Source: an uncultured Drancourtella sp. (GTDB lineage Bacteria > Bacillota > Clostridia > Lachnospirales > Lachnospiraceae). Taken from it: DNA of 64,000 bases. Location of the stretch: assembly GCA_937880845.1 (NCBI GenBank), contig CALFLL010000034.1, positions 1-64,000 of the forward strand, given 5' to 3'. Made by a program: the position numbers and the translations under genes. Below the pieces are notes generated by a model, which saw nothing but the letters and a program-made list of their open reading frames with translations, searched no databases and was not told where the DNA came from. Numbering within the stretch: the first letter of the stretch is position 1; each line of letters starts with the position of its first letter. This document shows, piece by piece, positions 17,453 through 27,900 of the stretch.

Positions 17453-18331
17453 ATGCAAGGAAAAATTATAAAAGGAATTGCCGGATTCTACTACGTTCAC
17501 GTAGTAGAATCCGGTATTTATGAGTGTAAGGCAAAAGGACTATTCAGAAAAGAAAAAATAAAACCGCTTGTTGGGGACAATGTAAAAATCGATGTCCTGA
17601 ACGAGAAAGAAAAGACGGGAAATATCACGGAAATCTATCCAAGGAAAAATGAACTGATCAGGCCGGCCACGGCAAACATTGACCAGGCACTTGTGGTTTT
17701 TGCGGTGACAAAACCAAAACCTCATTTGAATCTTCTGGATCGTTTTCTTGTTATGATGGAGAGCAAATCCATTCCCGTCATTTTGTGTTTCAACAAGAAA
17801 GATCTGGCAGATGACAGCGACTTATCCGATTTGAGGGATATTTACGAAACGTGCGGATATCCTCTTGTATTTACAAGTGCTGTAAAAGAAGAAAACATTG
17901 ATATGATAAGAAAGATTTTGAAAGGGAAAACCACGGTTCTTGCAGGACCGTCCGGTGTGGGGAAATCTTCTCTTATCAATCTTCTAAATCCGGATGCCAA
18001 TATGCAGACCGGGGAAGTCAGCCGTAAGATCGAAAGAGGAAAGCATACGACAAGACATTCGGAACTGTTTGCCATGGATGAAGATTCTTATATTATGGAT
18101 ACACCGGGATTCAGTTCCCTTTATGTAAATGATTTTGAAAAAGAAGAACTGAAATATTATTTCAGAGAATTTTCCGATTATGAGGGGTTGTGCAGATTTC
18201 AGGGGTGCAGTCATACTCACGAACCGGGATGCAAGGTAAAAGAGGCATTGGAAGCAGGAAAAATATCCAAAGTCAGATATGAGCATTACCTGGAATTATA
18301 CAAGGAACTGGAAGAAAAAAAGCGATACTAG
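17453..18331 (+). CDS. rsgA: Ribosome small subunit biogenesis GTPase RsgA
   Basis: A 292-residue circularly permuted GTPase that helps late 30S maturation. An N-terminal OB fold comes first, then NKKDL (G4), GPSGVGKSSLIN (G1) and DTPGFSS (G3). A zinc knuckle follows with Cys and His in CRFQGCSHTHEPGC. I start at ATG 17453, 6 bases after AAGGAG; the overlapping TTG at 17450 is poorly spaced. A perfect 15-base-pair hairpin lies inside codons 10-21. The gene is 36 bases after prkC and 11 bases before rpe. Confidence 0.95.
   Translation: MQGKIIKGIAGFYYVHVVESGIYECKAKGLFRKEKIKPLVGDNVKIDVLNEKEKTGNITEIYPRKNELIRPATANIDQALVVFAVTKPKPHLNLLDRFLVMMESKSIPVILCFNKKDLADDSDLSDLRDIYETCGYPLVFTSAVKEENIDMIRKILKGKTTVLAGPSGVGKSSLINLLNPDANMQTGEVSRKIERGKHTTRHSELFAMDEDSYIMDTPGFSSLYVNDFEKEELKYYFREFSDYEGLCRFQGCSHTHEPGCKVKEALEAGKISKVRYEHYLELYKELEEKKRY
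17481..17514 (+). repeat. Perfect 15-bp inverted repeat inside the rsgA 5' coding region
   Basis: CCGGATTCTACTACG (17481-17495) and its exact reverse complement (17500-17514) flank the 4-base loop TTCA. In mRNA it would form a very stable hairpin about 28 bases after the rsgA start codon. It encodes GFYYVHVVESG, so the repeat is compatible with the protein. No T-tract follows, so it is not an ordinary terminator. Confidence 0.9.
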
Positions 18332-18342
18332 GAGGAAAAGAT

Positions 18343-19005
18343 ATGAAAAGAATATTATCCCCTTCCATTCTTTCCGCGGATTTCAAATGTCTGGCGGAAC
18401 AGATGAAAATAACAGAAGAATATGGAGCAGAGTATCTGCATTTTGACGTAATGGACGGAATGTTTGTACCAAGTATCTCCTTTGGAATGCCGGTGCTGAA
18501 ATCAATCTGCGATGTGACAAAGCAGGTGATGGATGTCCATCTGATGGTACAGGAACCAATTCGATATGTAGAGGAATTTGCAAAGTCCGGAGCAGACATC
18601 ATTACAATCCACATGGAAGCATGTGAAGATATTGAGGCTACAATCCGGGCCATCAAAGATTGCGGGAAAAAAGTAGGACTTTCCATTTGCCCGGAAACGC
18701 CGACAGAGGTACTGCTTCCGGTATTGGAAAAAGCAGACATGATACTTGTCATGAGCGTGCATCCGGGATTTGGCGGACAGAAATTTATTCCGGAATCTTT
18801 GGAAAAGATTCGTACAGTCAGAAAGATGCTGGATGAACGAGGATTACAGACAGACATTGAAGTAGACGGCGGTATCTATACAAGCAATGTAGAAGAGGTA
18901 CTTGAAGCAGGTGCAAATGTGATTGTGGCAGGTTCAGCCATATTTGTCGGAAATCCGGCACAAAATACACAGGCAATGATGGAGATTTTAAACAGATATG
19001 AATAG
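18343..19005 (+). CDS. rpe: Ribulose-phosphate 3-epimerase
   Basis: A 220-residue TIM-barrel enzyme of the pentose phosphate pathway that interconverts ribulose 5-phosphate and xylulose 5-phosphate. Motifs are SILSADF at the N-terminus, HFDVMDGMFVPSISFG (metal-binding His and Asp), HLMV, MSVHPGFGGQKF, and EVDGGI near the C-terminus with the second catalytic Asp. It sits between rsgA and thiN, with a strong AGGAGG site, and its end overlaps thiN by 8 bases. Confidence 0.97.
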   Translation: MKRILSPSILSADFKCLAEQMKITEEYGAEYLHFDVMDGMFVPSISFGMPVLKSICDVTKQVMDVHLMVQEPIRYVEEFAKSGADIITIHMEACEDIEATIRAIKDCGKKVGLSICPETPTEVLLPVLEKADMILVMSVHPGFGGQKFIPESLEKIRTVRKMLDERGLQTDIEVDGGIYTSNVEEVLEAGANVIVAGSAIFVGNPAQNTQAMMEILNRYE

Positions 19006-19660
19006 GATTACGATCATTATCACCGGAGGAAGTGTGGATGATGTCTTCGCACTTCAGGTATTCAATTCGTACAAACAGAAAAGAATCATCGGAGTTGATA
19101 AAGGACTGGAATTTCTGTATAGAAATAAAATCCTTCCGGATTATATCGTGGGAGATTTTGACAGCATTTCAGAAGAAATACTGTCCTATTATCGAGATGA
19201 AACCAAGGTACCGATTCGAGAGTATAATCCGGTAAAAGATGCATCCGATACAGAAATAGCTATCCGACTTGCAATTACCCTTGGATGTGACAGAATGATC
19301 ATTTTGGGTGGAACAGGAAACAGGTTGGATCATGTCTGGGCAAACGTCCAGTCTCTGGAAATTCCGAACAAAGCGGGAGTAGAAGCGGAAATCCTAGACA
19401 GTCACAACAGGATCAGACTGTTTGACCGGGAAATCCGTCTAAAAAAGAAAGACTTGTTCGGACGGTACTTTTCCATTTTTCCGTTTGGCGGAGAAGTGGA
19501 CAAAGTTACGATAGAAGGAGCAAAATATCCGTTAAAAAATCATGAATTGAAGCCGTGTGACAGCCTTTGTGTCAGCAATGAGATAGAGGAAGAGGAGCTT
19601 AGGATTTCCTTTGACTCCGGTATGCTTCTTTTCATGGAAACAAGAGATGAAATAAAATAA
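18998..19660 (+). CDS. thiN: Thiamine pyrophosphokinase
   Basis: A 220-residue kinase that transfers pyrophosphate from ATP to thiamine to make the cofactor TPP. The N-terminal catalytic part has VDKGLEFLY, VGDFDSIS, DASDTEIAI (Asp-rich metal site) and GGTGNRLDH. The C-terminal thiamine-binding beta domain includes the stretch SIFPFG. It overlaps rpe by 8 bases. The rsgA-rpe-thiN order is common in Firmicutes. Its product is used by the PFOR encoded at 24919. Confidence 0.93.
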   Translation: MNRITIIITGGSVDDVFALQVFNSYKQKRIIGVDKGLEFLYRNKILPDYIVGDFDSISEEILSYYRDETKVPIREYNPVKDASDTEIAIRLAITLGCDRMIILGGTGNRLDHVWANVQSLEIPNKAGVEAEILDSHNRIRLFDREIRLKKKDLFGRYFSIFPFGGEVDKVTIEGAKYPLKNHELKPCDSLCVSNEIEEEELRISFDSGMLLFMETRDEIK

Positions 19661-19701
19661 AAAAATCAGGAAGAAACCTTGTAAGAAAAGGAGAAAAAAT
19701 T

Positions 19702-20802
19702 ATGAAATTAGGAATCGTTGGATTACCAAATGTTGGAAAAAGTACACTTTTTAATTCACTGACAAAGGCAGGTGCGGAATCTGCAAATTATCCGTTTTGC
19801 ACCATCGACCCGAATGTGGGAGTTGTTACGGTACCGGATGAACGTCTGGATGTGCTGGCAAAAATGTATAATACAAAAAAGATTGTTCCGGCCGTGATCG
19901 AATTTGTTGATATTGCAGGCCTGGTAAAAGGAGCTTCCAAAGGGGAAGGTCTTGGAAACCAGTTTCTTGCAAATATCCGTGAAGTGGATGCCATTGTACA
20001 TGTGGTACGCTGCTTTGAAAATCCGAATATTGTTCATGTGGACGGAAGCATCAACCCTCTTCGTGACATTGAAACCATTAATCTGGAACTGATTTTTTCT
20101 GATATTGAAGTATTGGAAAGAAGGATCAGCAAAGCAGTACGTGCAGCAAGAAATGACAAGACGGTTGCAAAAGAACTGGAACTGATGCAACGGATCAAAG
20201 CCCATCTGGAAGACGGAAAGATGGCAGGAAGTTTTCAAGATATCCGTGACGAAGAAGAACAGGAATGGATAGAAAGTTATAATCTTCTTACTTATAAACC
20301 GGTTATTTTTGCAGCCAATGTTTCTGAAGATGATCTTGCAGATGACGGTGCAAACAATGAAGGTGTTCAGAAAGTACGGGAATTTGCAAAAGAATGCGGA
20401 TACGAAGTGTTTGTCGTATGTGCAGAGATTGAACAGGAAATTGCAGAGCTTGATGATGACGAAAAGCAGATGTTTCTGGAAGATCTGGGACTGAAAGAAT
20501 CCGGACTTGAAAAGCTGATCAAGGCAAGTTACAGCCTCCTTGGACTGATCAGTTATCTGACAGCGGGAGAACCGGAAGTGCGTGCATGGACCATTAAAAA
20601 GGGAACAAAAGCACCGCAGGCTGCAGGAAAGATCCATTCTGATTTTGAACGTGGATTTATCCGTGCGGAAGTTGTTTCCTATGAAGACTTGATTGAATCA
20701 GGAACAATGACGGTTGCAAAAGAAAAAGGACTTGTAAGATCAGAAGGAAAAGAATACGTGGTAAAAGATGGAGATGTTGTATTGTTCCGTTTTAATGTAT
20801 AA
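19702..20802 (+). CDS. ychF: Redox-regulated ATPase YchF (Obg family)
   Basis: A 366-residue Obg-family P-loop protein that prefers ATP over GTP and binds ribosomes. G1 is GLPNVGKSTLFN, G3 is FVDIAGLVKGAS, and the G4 region reads FAANVSEDDL instead of NKxD, as is usual in YchF. A helical coiled-coil insert is followed by the C-terminal TGS domain ending DGDVVLFRFNV. It has a good AAGGAG site, is 41 bases after thiN and is followed 19 bases later by lgt. Confidence 0.96.
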   Translation: MKLGIVGLPNVGKSTLFNSLTKAGAESANYPFCTIDPNVGVVTVPDERLDVLAKMYNTKKIVPAVIEFVDIAGLVKGASKGEGLGNQFLANIREVDAIVHVVRCFENPNIVHVDGSINPLRDIETINLELIFSDIEVLERRISKAVRAARNDKTVAKELELMQRIKAHLEDGKMAGSFQDIRDEEEQEWIESYNLLTYKPVIFAANVSEDDLADDGANNEGVQKVREFAKECGYEVFVVCAEIEQEIAELDDDEKQMFLEDLGLKESGLEKLIKASYSLLGLISYLTAGEPEVRAWTIKKGTKAPQAAGKIHSDFERGFIRAEVVSYEDLIESGTMTVAKEKGLVRSEGKEYVVKDGDVVLFRFNV

Positions 20803-20821
20803 ATAAAGGAAAGGGGAGCAT

Positions 20822-21745
20822 ATGCAGAATGCAATTTACTTTCCGAATCTTGGAATTGAACTGGAGAAGGTAGGAAGGAGTGTCCGTATATTCGGAGTGG
20901 AAATCGGATATTATGGTATCCTTATAGGCATTGCTTTGATAGTCGGAATTTTTCTATCCCTTCTTCAGGCCAAAAGAACCCGGCAGAACATAGAGGATTA
21001 TCTTGAGGTGTTTATTGGTGTCATTTTGTTTGGAGTGCTCGGTGCACGGATGTTTTATGTGGCTTTTGAATGGGACTATTACAGCCAAAATCCGAACGAA
21101 ATTTTCCGTCTGCAGGATGGAGGATTTGCATTTTATGGTGCTCTGATCGGAGGAATTGTGGCTGTCTTTCTTGTGGCAAAGGTCAAAGAATTGTACCCGC
21201 TGATGATTTTGGATACGGCTGTCGTAGGGCTTGCGGCAGGACAGGCTATCGGGAGATGGGGAGATTTTTTCAAACGGGAGTCTTTCGGAGGTTATACGGA
21301 CAGCCTCTTTGCCATGCAGATCCCGGTTTCGGATGTGCGGGCAGCCGATGTTACGGAGAACCTGAGAAATCATGTTATGCAGACAGACGGTATCAATTAC
21401 ATACAGGTTCATCCGGCATTTTTATATGAATCCTTATGGTGTATCGTGCTAGTTGCCGTTCTCATTACATTTCGCAGATATCGCCGGTACGACGGGGAGA
21501 TGTTCCTTGTTTATTTGTTTGGGTATGGTGCAGGCAGGTTTTGGATTGAAGGGATACGGACAGACCGGCTTATCATCTCACAGGTCAATCTTCCGGTATC
21601 ACAAATATTATCGGTATTTTGTATGGTATTTGCTGTTTTGTGCTTTGTGTATGGAAGAATCGGAAAAGATGGATGGAACCGTGGCGGAGGTTATGGAAAT
21701 ATCGGATTTGGAAAAATAAAGAAGAAAAAAATGTTTGGTAAGTAA
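20822..21745 (+). CDS. lgt: Prolipoprotein diacylglyceryl transferase
   Basis: A 307-residue polytopic membrane enzyme that moves diacylglycerol from phosphatidylglycerol to the lipobox Cys of prolipoproteins. There are about seven membrane segments. The family signature is in GQAIGRWGDFFKRESFG, preceded by the conserved FYGALIGG and followed by HPAFLYES and GAGRFWIEGIRTD. The C-terminus is a basic, glycine-rich tail. Potential substrates in this window include OppA (32301) and the island lipoprotein (59551). A terminator overlaps the stop codon. Confidence 0.95.
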   Translation: MQNAIYFPNLGIELEKVGRSVRIFGVEIGYYGILIGIALIVGIFLSLLQAKRTRQNIEDYLEVFIGVILFGVLGARMFYVAFEWDYYSQNPNEIFRLQDGGFAFYGALIGGIVAVFLVAKVKELYPLMILDTAVVGLAAGQAIGRWGDFFKRESFGGYTDSLFAMQIPVSDVRAADVTENLRNHVMQTDGINYIQVHPAFLYESLWCIVLVAVLITFRRYRRYDGEMFLVYLFGYGAGRFWIEGIRTDRLIISQVNLPVSQILSVFCMVFAVLCFVYGRIGKDGWNRGGGYGNIGFGKIKKKKMFGK

Positions 21746-21783
21746 AGCAGCGTCCTACAGGGCATCTGCTTTACTTATTTTTT
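21740..21783 (+). terminator. Rho-independent terminator after lgt
   Basis: AAGTAAAGCAG (21740-21750) pairs with CTGCTTTACTT (21766-21776) around a 15-base loop and is followed by a T-rich run. It closes the long murE-lgt gene run. Confidence 0.8.
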
Positions 21784-21879
21784 ACCCTGATTTAACTGTA
21801 ATGTGATAGAGTGAAATAAAAACGTGCTCTATAATTTTTTGTGTTTAATAGCTTTCGTATAATGTGACAGGAGGAAAAC

Positions 21880-24747
21880 ATGAAAAGAAAATTAGTAGCT
21901 TTTTTGATGGTGACAGCAATAACGGTACCGCAGGCTGGTTTAGCAGTACAGGCATCAGGGCAGACGGTGTCACAGGAAGAAACCAAAGCAGAACAGACAG
22001 TGCTTCAGGAAAACGTTGGGGAAAGAGTGTCAGAAAGAGCCGATATTTTTAATGTGGATTTTTCAGATGGTGCCAAGGATTTATCACCGTTACAAAATGA
22101 ACTTGGGAAAACGGTCGGGAATCCTAAAATTGAGATGAGTGAAGAACTTCACAAAAATATTGTAAAATTTGATGGAAATTCTGCTTATTTGTATCCGTTT
22201 GATCAGGAAAAATATGGGAAAATCAATCAGAATGTTACTATGGAATGTATGGTAAAATTTGACAGTATTCCAAGTGGAGAACATGATATCTTTTCAAATC
22301 AGCAGTCCGGAGGGATCGGGCTTGGATTAAATAACGGAAAACTTACATTTTTTGCTCATGTCGGTGGAGCCTACAGACAACCGGAAGCAACTGTAAAAGC
22401 CGGACAGTGGTATCATATTGTGGGGGTCGTAGACGGAAAAGATGTAAAACTTTATGTAAATGGAGAATTGGCTTCCGAAAACACGGAGGCACAAACAGGG
22501 GGGATATCATATCCTTCATCTGAACAGGCATGGAATATGGTTTTGGGAGGAGACAGCAGTATTTCGGGAAGTGCGGAATCTATGATCCATGGGGATTTGA
22601 GTTTTGCGAGGTTATACAGTACCGCATTAAATGAAGAAGAAATTTCGGAATTAAATGCAGAAGCGTTTGCCGGTGCGGATATCGAAAAACCACAACCTCA
22701 ACAAATCGGACTTGGTTTTGCGGCTTCAGAAGGAACCGCTTTGGACGGGGAATGGAATTTAAACATTCATGCAAATGAAAAGACCAATGGAAGTGTGGAT
22801 AAAATCGAATATGATATTGTGTATGATCCTGCCTATCTTGAGTATGAAAGCGATCAGCATACCATGGACGGAGTTTCGATTGAAAAGCAAGGAGAAGGCA
22901 GACTGCACATTATATCGTCCGCGGCTTTGTCAACGGATGATTTCAGAAATTTCGGCACAACAAGACTGAGCAAATTGAATTTCCGGACAAAATCCGGTGG
23001 ACAAACAGTTATAAAAACGGAAAATTTCAAGGCGTATGCAGGTAACGAAGAGGTTACAGATACACAGAAGATACAACCGGAGGCAGAAACGACGGTACAG
23101 ATTTACGGAAAAGATCAGCTAGACTTTAATGGTGACGGCGTAATAGGAGCGGGAGACGTTGCACTTGCAGATGAAAATATGAAACAGGCAACGGCACAGG
23201 AAGCGGCAATTTATCCATATAAGCATGTTGTGATTCTTACGGTAGACGGAAGCGGACAGGTATGGAATCCGGATGCTATTTATTATGCGGAAAACAATTC
23301 GGTATTGCCGGTAAAAAGAACGGAACCGGAAATTATGGCAAAAAGAAAAAATAAATATGCTATGGATTTATTTAATAAGGAATTCGCTACAAGTTATTCT
23401 GCACAGGCAGTAAGTCCGGCCATTTCCGCACAGAACTATTCTTCCATCCTTCATGGGGTACCGTGGAAGGATGTGCCGTCGGATTATCAGGTAACGAACA
23501 CTACGGCAGGAGAAGTATATTATGCAGATTACGGAAAAGAAACACCAAGCTATCCGTCATTATTTAAAGCAGTTTCCAAAGCTTTTCCGGCACGTCACAA
23601 TGCTGCTTTTGCAGAATGGACTCAGATTTTAAACGGTATCATTGAACCGGATGCTCAGGTATTTGGAAAAGGTTCTGCTTCAAAAGAGAGTTTTTATGAT
23701 GTGGCAGATTATATCAGAAGCGATGAGTTCAAAAATACGGCGGTTGTCTATATGCAGAGTGACTGGCAAGATCATGTCGGACATTCCACCGGATTTTATA
23801 ATGACACTTATTGGTCGGAATTAGAACAATATGATGATTACTATAAAGCAGTGGTGGATGCACTGAAGGAAACAGGACAGTATGATGATACACTGATCAT
23901 AGCGAATGCAGATCATGGCGGAAGCGGTACCGATCATGGATCGGAAGATCCGTCAAATAAAGATATCTATATTGGAGTGGGAGGACAGACGGTAGATTCC
24001 GGAAAACGTCTGAGCGGAGGAACAAATGCAGACATTTCTCCAATCGCATTGGCTGCTTTAAGAATTGAAAAACCGGCTTCCATGACAGGGGAAGTTTTTG
24101 ATGAAAGTGCATTTTTACCTCAGACAGAATTAAATAAAAAGAACAGAGATATAGAAAAAGTCACATTGGAAATAGATGGAAACAAAGCGCTTCTGACCTT
24201 GGATAATAAAAAAGAAGAAACCCGTGTCGTAGATACGGTGATTGATTTAAACGGTAAAGAGGTAGAGAAGATCGATGCAAAAGGCGGAGAGATTCTTCGT
24301 GAGGAAACGGAAAACGGAAAATTGAAATTAACGATTTCTTATTCTGAACAACCGGATGAAATCGCGGAACTCACATTTAATGATGCAGGAAATGAAAAGG
24401 CGGAATTATCAGAAGTAATGCTTGGAACATCGGACGGAAAAGAAATTTATCCGGATGCAGCAAATACGGAAGGTAAGTTTACGGACGAAAATGGTTCCGA
24501 TACACAGACGCCGAATGGAGGAGAATCGGATACACAGACACCGGAAGATAATGAAGGACAAGATATGTCCGGAATCGGAAACAATACACAGACAAGTACA
24601 AATAATACAGTTTCAAAACCGGAAAACAGTGAAAAGAAGGAAACGGTAAAAACAGGAGACCGGGCACCAATGGCAGAAGCGGCAGCCGGAATAACCATGT
24701 CTATGGCAGCAATTTTATATCTGCTAAACAAAAAAAGAAGACGGTAA
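21880..24747 (+). CDS. Wall-anchored alkaline-phosphatase-superfamily protein with LamG-like and dockerin-like modules
   Basis: A 955-residue secreted protein. A signal peptide (about 1-27, ending LAVQASG) leads to a LamG/concanavalin-like domain (about 70-260) and a cohesin-like beta domain (275-400). A single dockerin-type calcium loop, DFNGDGVIGAGDV, begins at 415. The catalytic region (about 440-740) has the metal-site layout of type I phosphodiesterases and phosphatases: Asp456 in TVDGSG, SAQNYSS near 516 as possible nucleophile region, Asp631, His632 and His635 in DWQDHVGH, and Asp678-His679 in ADHGG. A Thr/Asn/Glu-rich spacer is followed by a sorting signal: KTGD (924-927), a hydrophobic segment and KKRRR. 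The substrate is unknown; a phosphate, sulfate or phosphonate ester is plausible. Confidence 0.8.
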   Translation: MKRKLVAFLMVTAITVPQAGLAVQASGQTVSQEETKAEQTVLQENVGERVSERADIFNVDFSDGAKDLSPLQNELGKTVGNPKIEMSEELHKNIVKFDGNSAYLYPFDQEKYGKINQNVTMECMVKFDSIPSGEHDIFSNQQSGGIGLGLNNGKLTFFAHVGGAYRQPEATVKAGQWYHIVGVVDGKDVKLYVNGELASENTEAQTGGISYPSSEQAWNMVLGGDSSISGSAESMIHGDLSFARLYSTALNEEEISELNAEAFAGADIEKPQPQQIGLGFAASEGTALDGEWNLNIHANEKTNGSVDKIEYDIVYDPAYLEYESDQHTMDGVSIEKQGEGRLHIISSAALSTDDFRNFGTTRLSKLNFRTKSGGQTVIKTENFKAYAGNEEVTDTQKIQPEAETTVQIYGKDQLDFNGDGVIGAGDVALADENMKQATAQEAAIYPYKHVVILTVDGSGQVWNPDAIYYAENNSVLPVKRTEPEIMAKRKNKYAMDLFNKEFATSYSAQAVSPAISAQNYSSILHGVPWKDVPSDYQVTNTTAGEVYYADYGKETPSYPSLFKAVSKAFPARHNAAFAEWTQILNGIIEPDAQVFGKGSASKESFYDVADYIRSDEFKNTAVVYMQSDWQDHVGHSTGFYNDTYWSELEQYDDYYKAVVDALKETGQYDDTLIIANADHGGSGTDHGSEDPSNKDIYIGVGGQTVDSGKRLSGGTNADISPIALAALRIEKPASMTGEVFDESAFLPQTELNKKNRDIEKVTLEIDGNKALLTLDNKKEETRVVDTVIDLNGKEVEKIDAKGGEILREETENGKLKLTISYSEQPDEIAELTFNDAGNEKAELSEVMLGTSDGKEIYPDAANTEGKFTDENGSDTQTPNGGESDTQTPEDNEGQDMSGIGNNTQTSTNNTVSKPENSEKKETVKTGDRAPMAEAAAGITMSMAAILYLLNKKRRR

Positions 24748-24760
24748 AAAAATAATATGT

Positions 24761-24793
24761 CAGGGGCATCTAAAAAGATGCCTCTGTTTTGTT
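24761..24793 (+). terminator. Rho-independent terminator after the wall-anchored phosphatase-like gene
   Basis: CAGGGGCATC pairs with GATGCCTCTG (one G-T pair) around TAAAAA and is followed by TTTTGTT. Confidence 0.8.
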
Positions 24794-24835
24794 AAAAATG
24801 TATCGAAAAAGGAACAAAATATGTAAGACGGATAC

Positions 24836-24864
24836 TGGACTTTTAAAACCAATAGGGATATAAT
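24836..24864 (+). promoter_or_regulatory. Promoter of the pyruvate:ferredoxin oxidoreductase gene
   Basis: TGGACT (24836-24841) and a perfect TATAAT (24859-24864) are 17 bases apart. The start codon lies about 54 bases further on, behind AAGGAGGA. Confidence 0.6.
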
Positions 24865-24918
24865 AAAAATATCTATGAATTTAGAAACACTTTTTGAAAC
24901 TTAAGGAGGAATAAAGAA

Positions 24919-27900
24919 ATGGGAAGATCAATGAAAACCATGGATGGTAACCATGCTGCAGCTCATGCTTCTTATGCATTTACAGATGTAGCGGCAATCT
25001 ATCCGATCACACCATCATCCGTTATGGCAGAAGCTACAGATGAATGGGCTACCCAGGGAAGAAAAAATATTTTTGGACAAGAAGTACAGGTAACAGAAAT
25101 GCAGTCCGAAGCAGGTGCTGCAGGTACTGTACATGGATCCCTTGCTGCAGGTGCTCTTACAACAACTTATACAGCATCTCAGGGATTACTTCTTATGATT
25201 CCTAACTTATATAAAATCGCAGGAGAACAGCTTCCGGGTGTATTCAACGTATCTGCCCGTGCACTTGCAAGCCATGCACTCTCCATTTTTGGTGACCACT
25301 CTGACGTATATGCATGCCGTCAGACAGGATGTGCGATGCTTTGTGAATCAAGTGTTCAGGAAGTTATGGATTTGACACCGGTTGCTCACTGTGCAGCTAT
25401 CAAAGGACGTCTTCCGTTCATCAACTTCTTCGATGGATTCCGTACATCCCACGAAATTCAGAAAATCGAAACATGGGATTACGAAGATCTGAAAGAATTA
25501 GTAGATATGGATGCAGTAGATGCATTCCGTAAACATGCATTAAATCCAAATCATCCTTGCGAAAGAGGATCTGCCCAGAATCCGGACGTATTCTTCCAGG
25601 CAAGAGAAGCATGTAATCCATTCTACGATGCTATGCCGGCTATCGTTCAGGAATACATGGATAAAGTAAACGCAAAAATCGGCACAAATTACAAACTGTT
25701 CAACTACCACGGAGCAGAAGATGCAGAGCATGTGATCATTGCTATGGGTTCTGTTTGTGAAACAATCGATGAAACAGTTGATTACTTACTTGCACAGGGC
25801 AAGAAAGTCGGTGTCGTAAAAGTTCGTCTTTACAGACCGTTCTGCGCAGAAGCACTTGTAAATGCAATTCCGGATTCCGTAAAAGTAATTTCTGTTCTTG
25901 ACAGAACAAAAGAACCGGGAGCACAGGGCGAACCATTGTACCTTGATGTTGTTGCAGCATTAAAGGGAACAAAATTTGACGGTGTTAAGATTCAGACAGG
26001 ACGTTACGGATTAGGTTCCAAAGATACAACACCTGCTCAGATCGTAGCCGTATACGAAAATACAGAAAAAGAAAAATTCACAATCGGTATCGTAGATGAT
26101 GTTACACATCTGTCTCTGGAAGTAGGAGCTCCGCTTGTTACAACTCCGGAAGGAACAATCAACTGTAAATTCTGGGGACTTGGTGCTGACGGTACAGTCG
26201 GTGCAAACAAGAACTCCATTAAGATCATCGGTGACAACACAGATATGTATGCTCAGGCATATTTTGATTACGACTCTAAGAAATCCGGCGGTGTGACAAT
26301 GTCTCACTTACGTTTTGGTAAGAAACCGATCAAATCTACATATCTGATCAAGAAAGCAAACTTTGTTGCATGCCATAACCCATCTTACATCAACAAGTAC
26401 AACATGGTTCAGGAACTTGTTGACGGAGGAACATTCCTTCTGAACTGCCCATGGGATATGGAAGGACTGGAAAAACATCTTCCGGGACAGGTAAAAGCAT
26501 TCATCGCTAACCACAACATCAAGTTCTATGTGATCGACGGTATCAAGATCGGTAAAGAAATCGGACTTGGCGGACGTATCAATACAATCCTTCAGTCTGC
26601 TTTCTTCAAACTTGCAGCCATCATTCCGGAAGAAGAAGCAATCGACTTAATGAAGAAAGCAGCAAAAGCTACTTACGGAAGAAAAGGTGACAAGATCGTT
26701 CAGATGAACTACGATGCCATCGATGCAGGTGCAAAACAGGTTGTTGAAGTAAAAGTACCTGAAAGCTGGAAAGACGCAGCAGACGAAGGTTTATTCACAC
26801 CTGAAGTAAAAGGCGGAAGAAAAGAAGTTGTAGACTTCGTTAAAAATATTCAGGCAAAAGTAAATGCACAGGAAGGTAACACATTACCGGTATCTGCATT
26901 TACAGAATACGTAGACGGTACAACACCATCCGGAACAGCTGCTTACGAAAAACGTGGTATCGCAGTAGATATCCCGATCTGGCAGCCGGAAAACTGTATC
27001 CAGTGTAACCGTTGTGCATATGTATGTCCGCACGCAGTTATCCGTCCGGTAGCTCTGACAGAAGAAGAAGCTGCAAATGTTCCGGAAGGAATGCAGACAA
27101 TTCCGATGATTGGTATGCCGGATATGAAATTCTCCATCACAGTATCTGCTTATGACTGTACAGGATGTGGTTCCTGTGCTAATGTCTGCCCAGGAAAGAA
27201 AGGCGAAAAAGCGCTTGTTATGGGTAATATGGAAGAAAACGTTGGAGAACAGAACTTCTTTGATTACGGAAGAGAAATCGAAGTAAAACCGGAAGTTGTT
27301 GCCAAATTCAAAGAAAACACAGTAAAAGGAAGCCAGTTCAAACAGCCTCTGCTTGAATTCTCCGGAGCTTGTGCAGGATGTGGTGAAACACCTTACGCTA
27401 AATTGGTAACACAGTTATTCGGTGATAGAATGTACATTGCAAATGCAACAGGATGTTCTTCTATCTGGGGTAACTCCTCACCGTCTACACCATACACAGT
27501 AAACGCACAGGGCAAAGGACCTGCTTGGTCTAACTCTCTGTTTGAAGACAATGCTGAGTTTGGTTATGGTATGATGCTTGCTAACAAAGCATTGAGAAAC
27601 GGCTTAAAAGCAAAAGTAGAATCCGTTGCAGCATCCGATAAAGCTTCTGAAGAAGTAAAAGCAGCATGTCAGGAATGGTTAGATACATTCTCCTGTGGCG
27701 CTACAAACGGAACAGCTACAGACAAATTAGTGGCAGCATTAGAAGGATGCGACTGCGAAGTATGTAAAGACATCGTTAAGAATAAAGACTTCCTTGCTAA
27801 GAAATCCCAGTGGATCTTCGGTGGAGACGGTTGGGCATATGATATCGGATTCGGCGGACTTGACCATGTACTTGCAAGCGGACAGGATATCAACATCATG

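Noticed and set aside
19756..20637. 293-codon open frame on the reverse strand
   Set aside because: It lies fully antisense to ychF, has no credible ribosome binding site, and its Phe/Cys-rich composition is the usual shadow of an A-rich gene.
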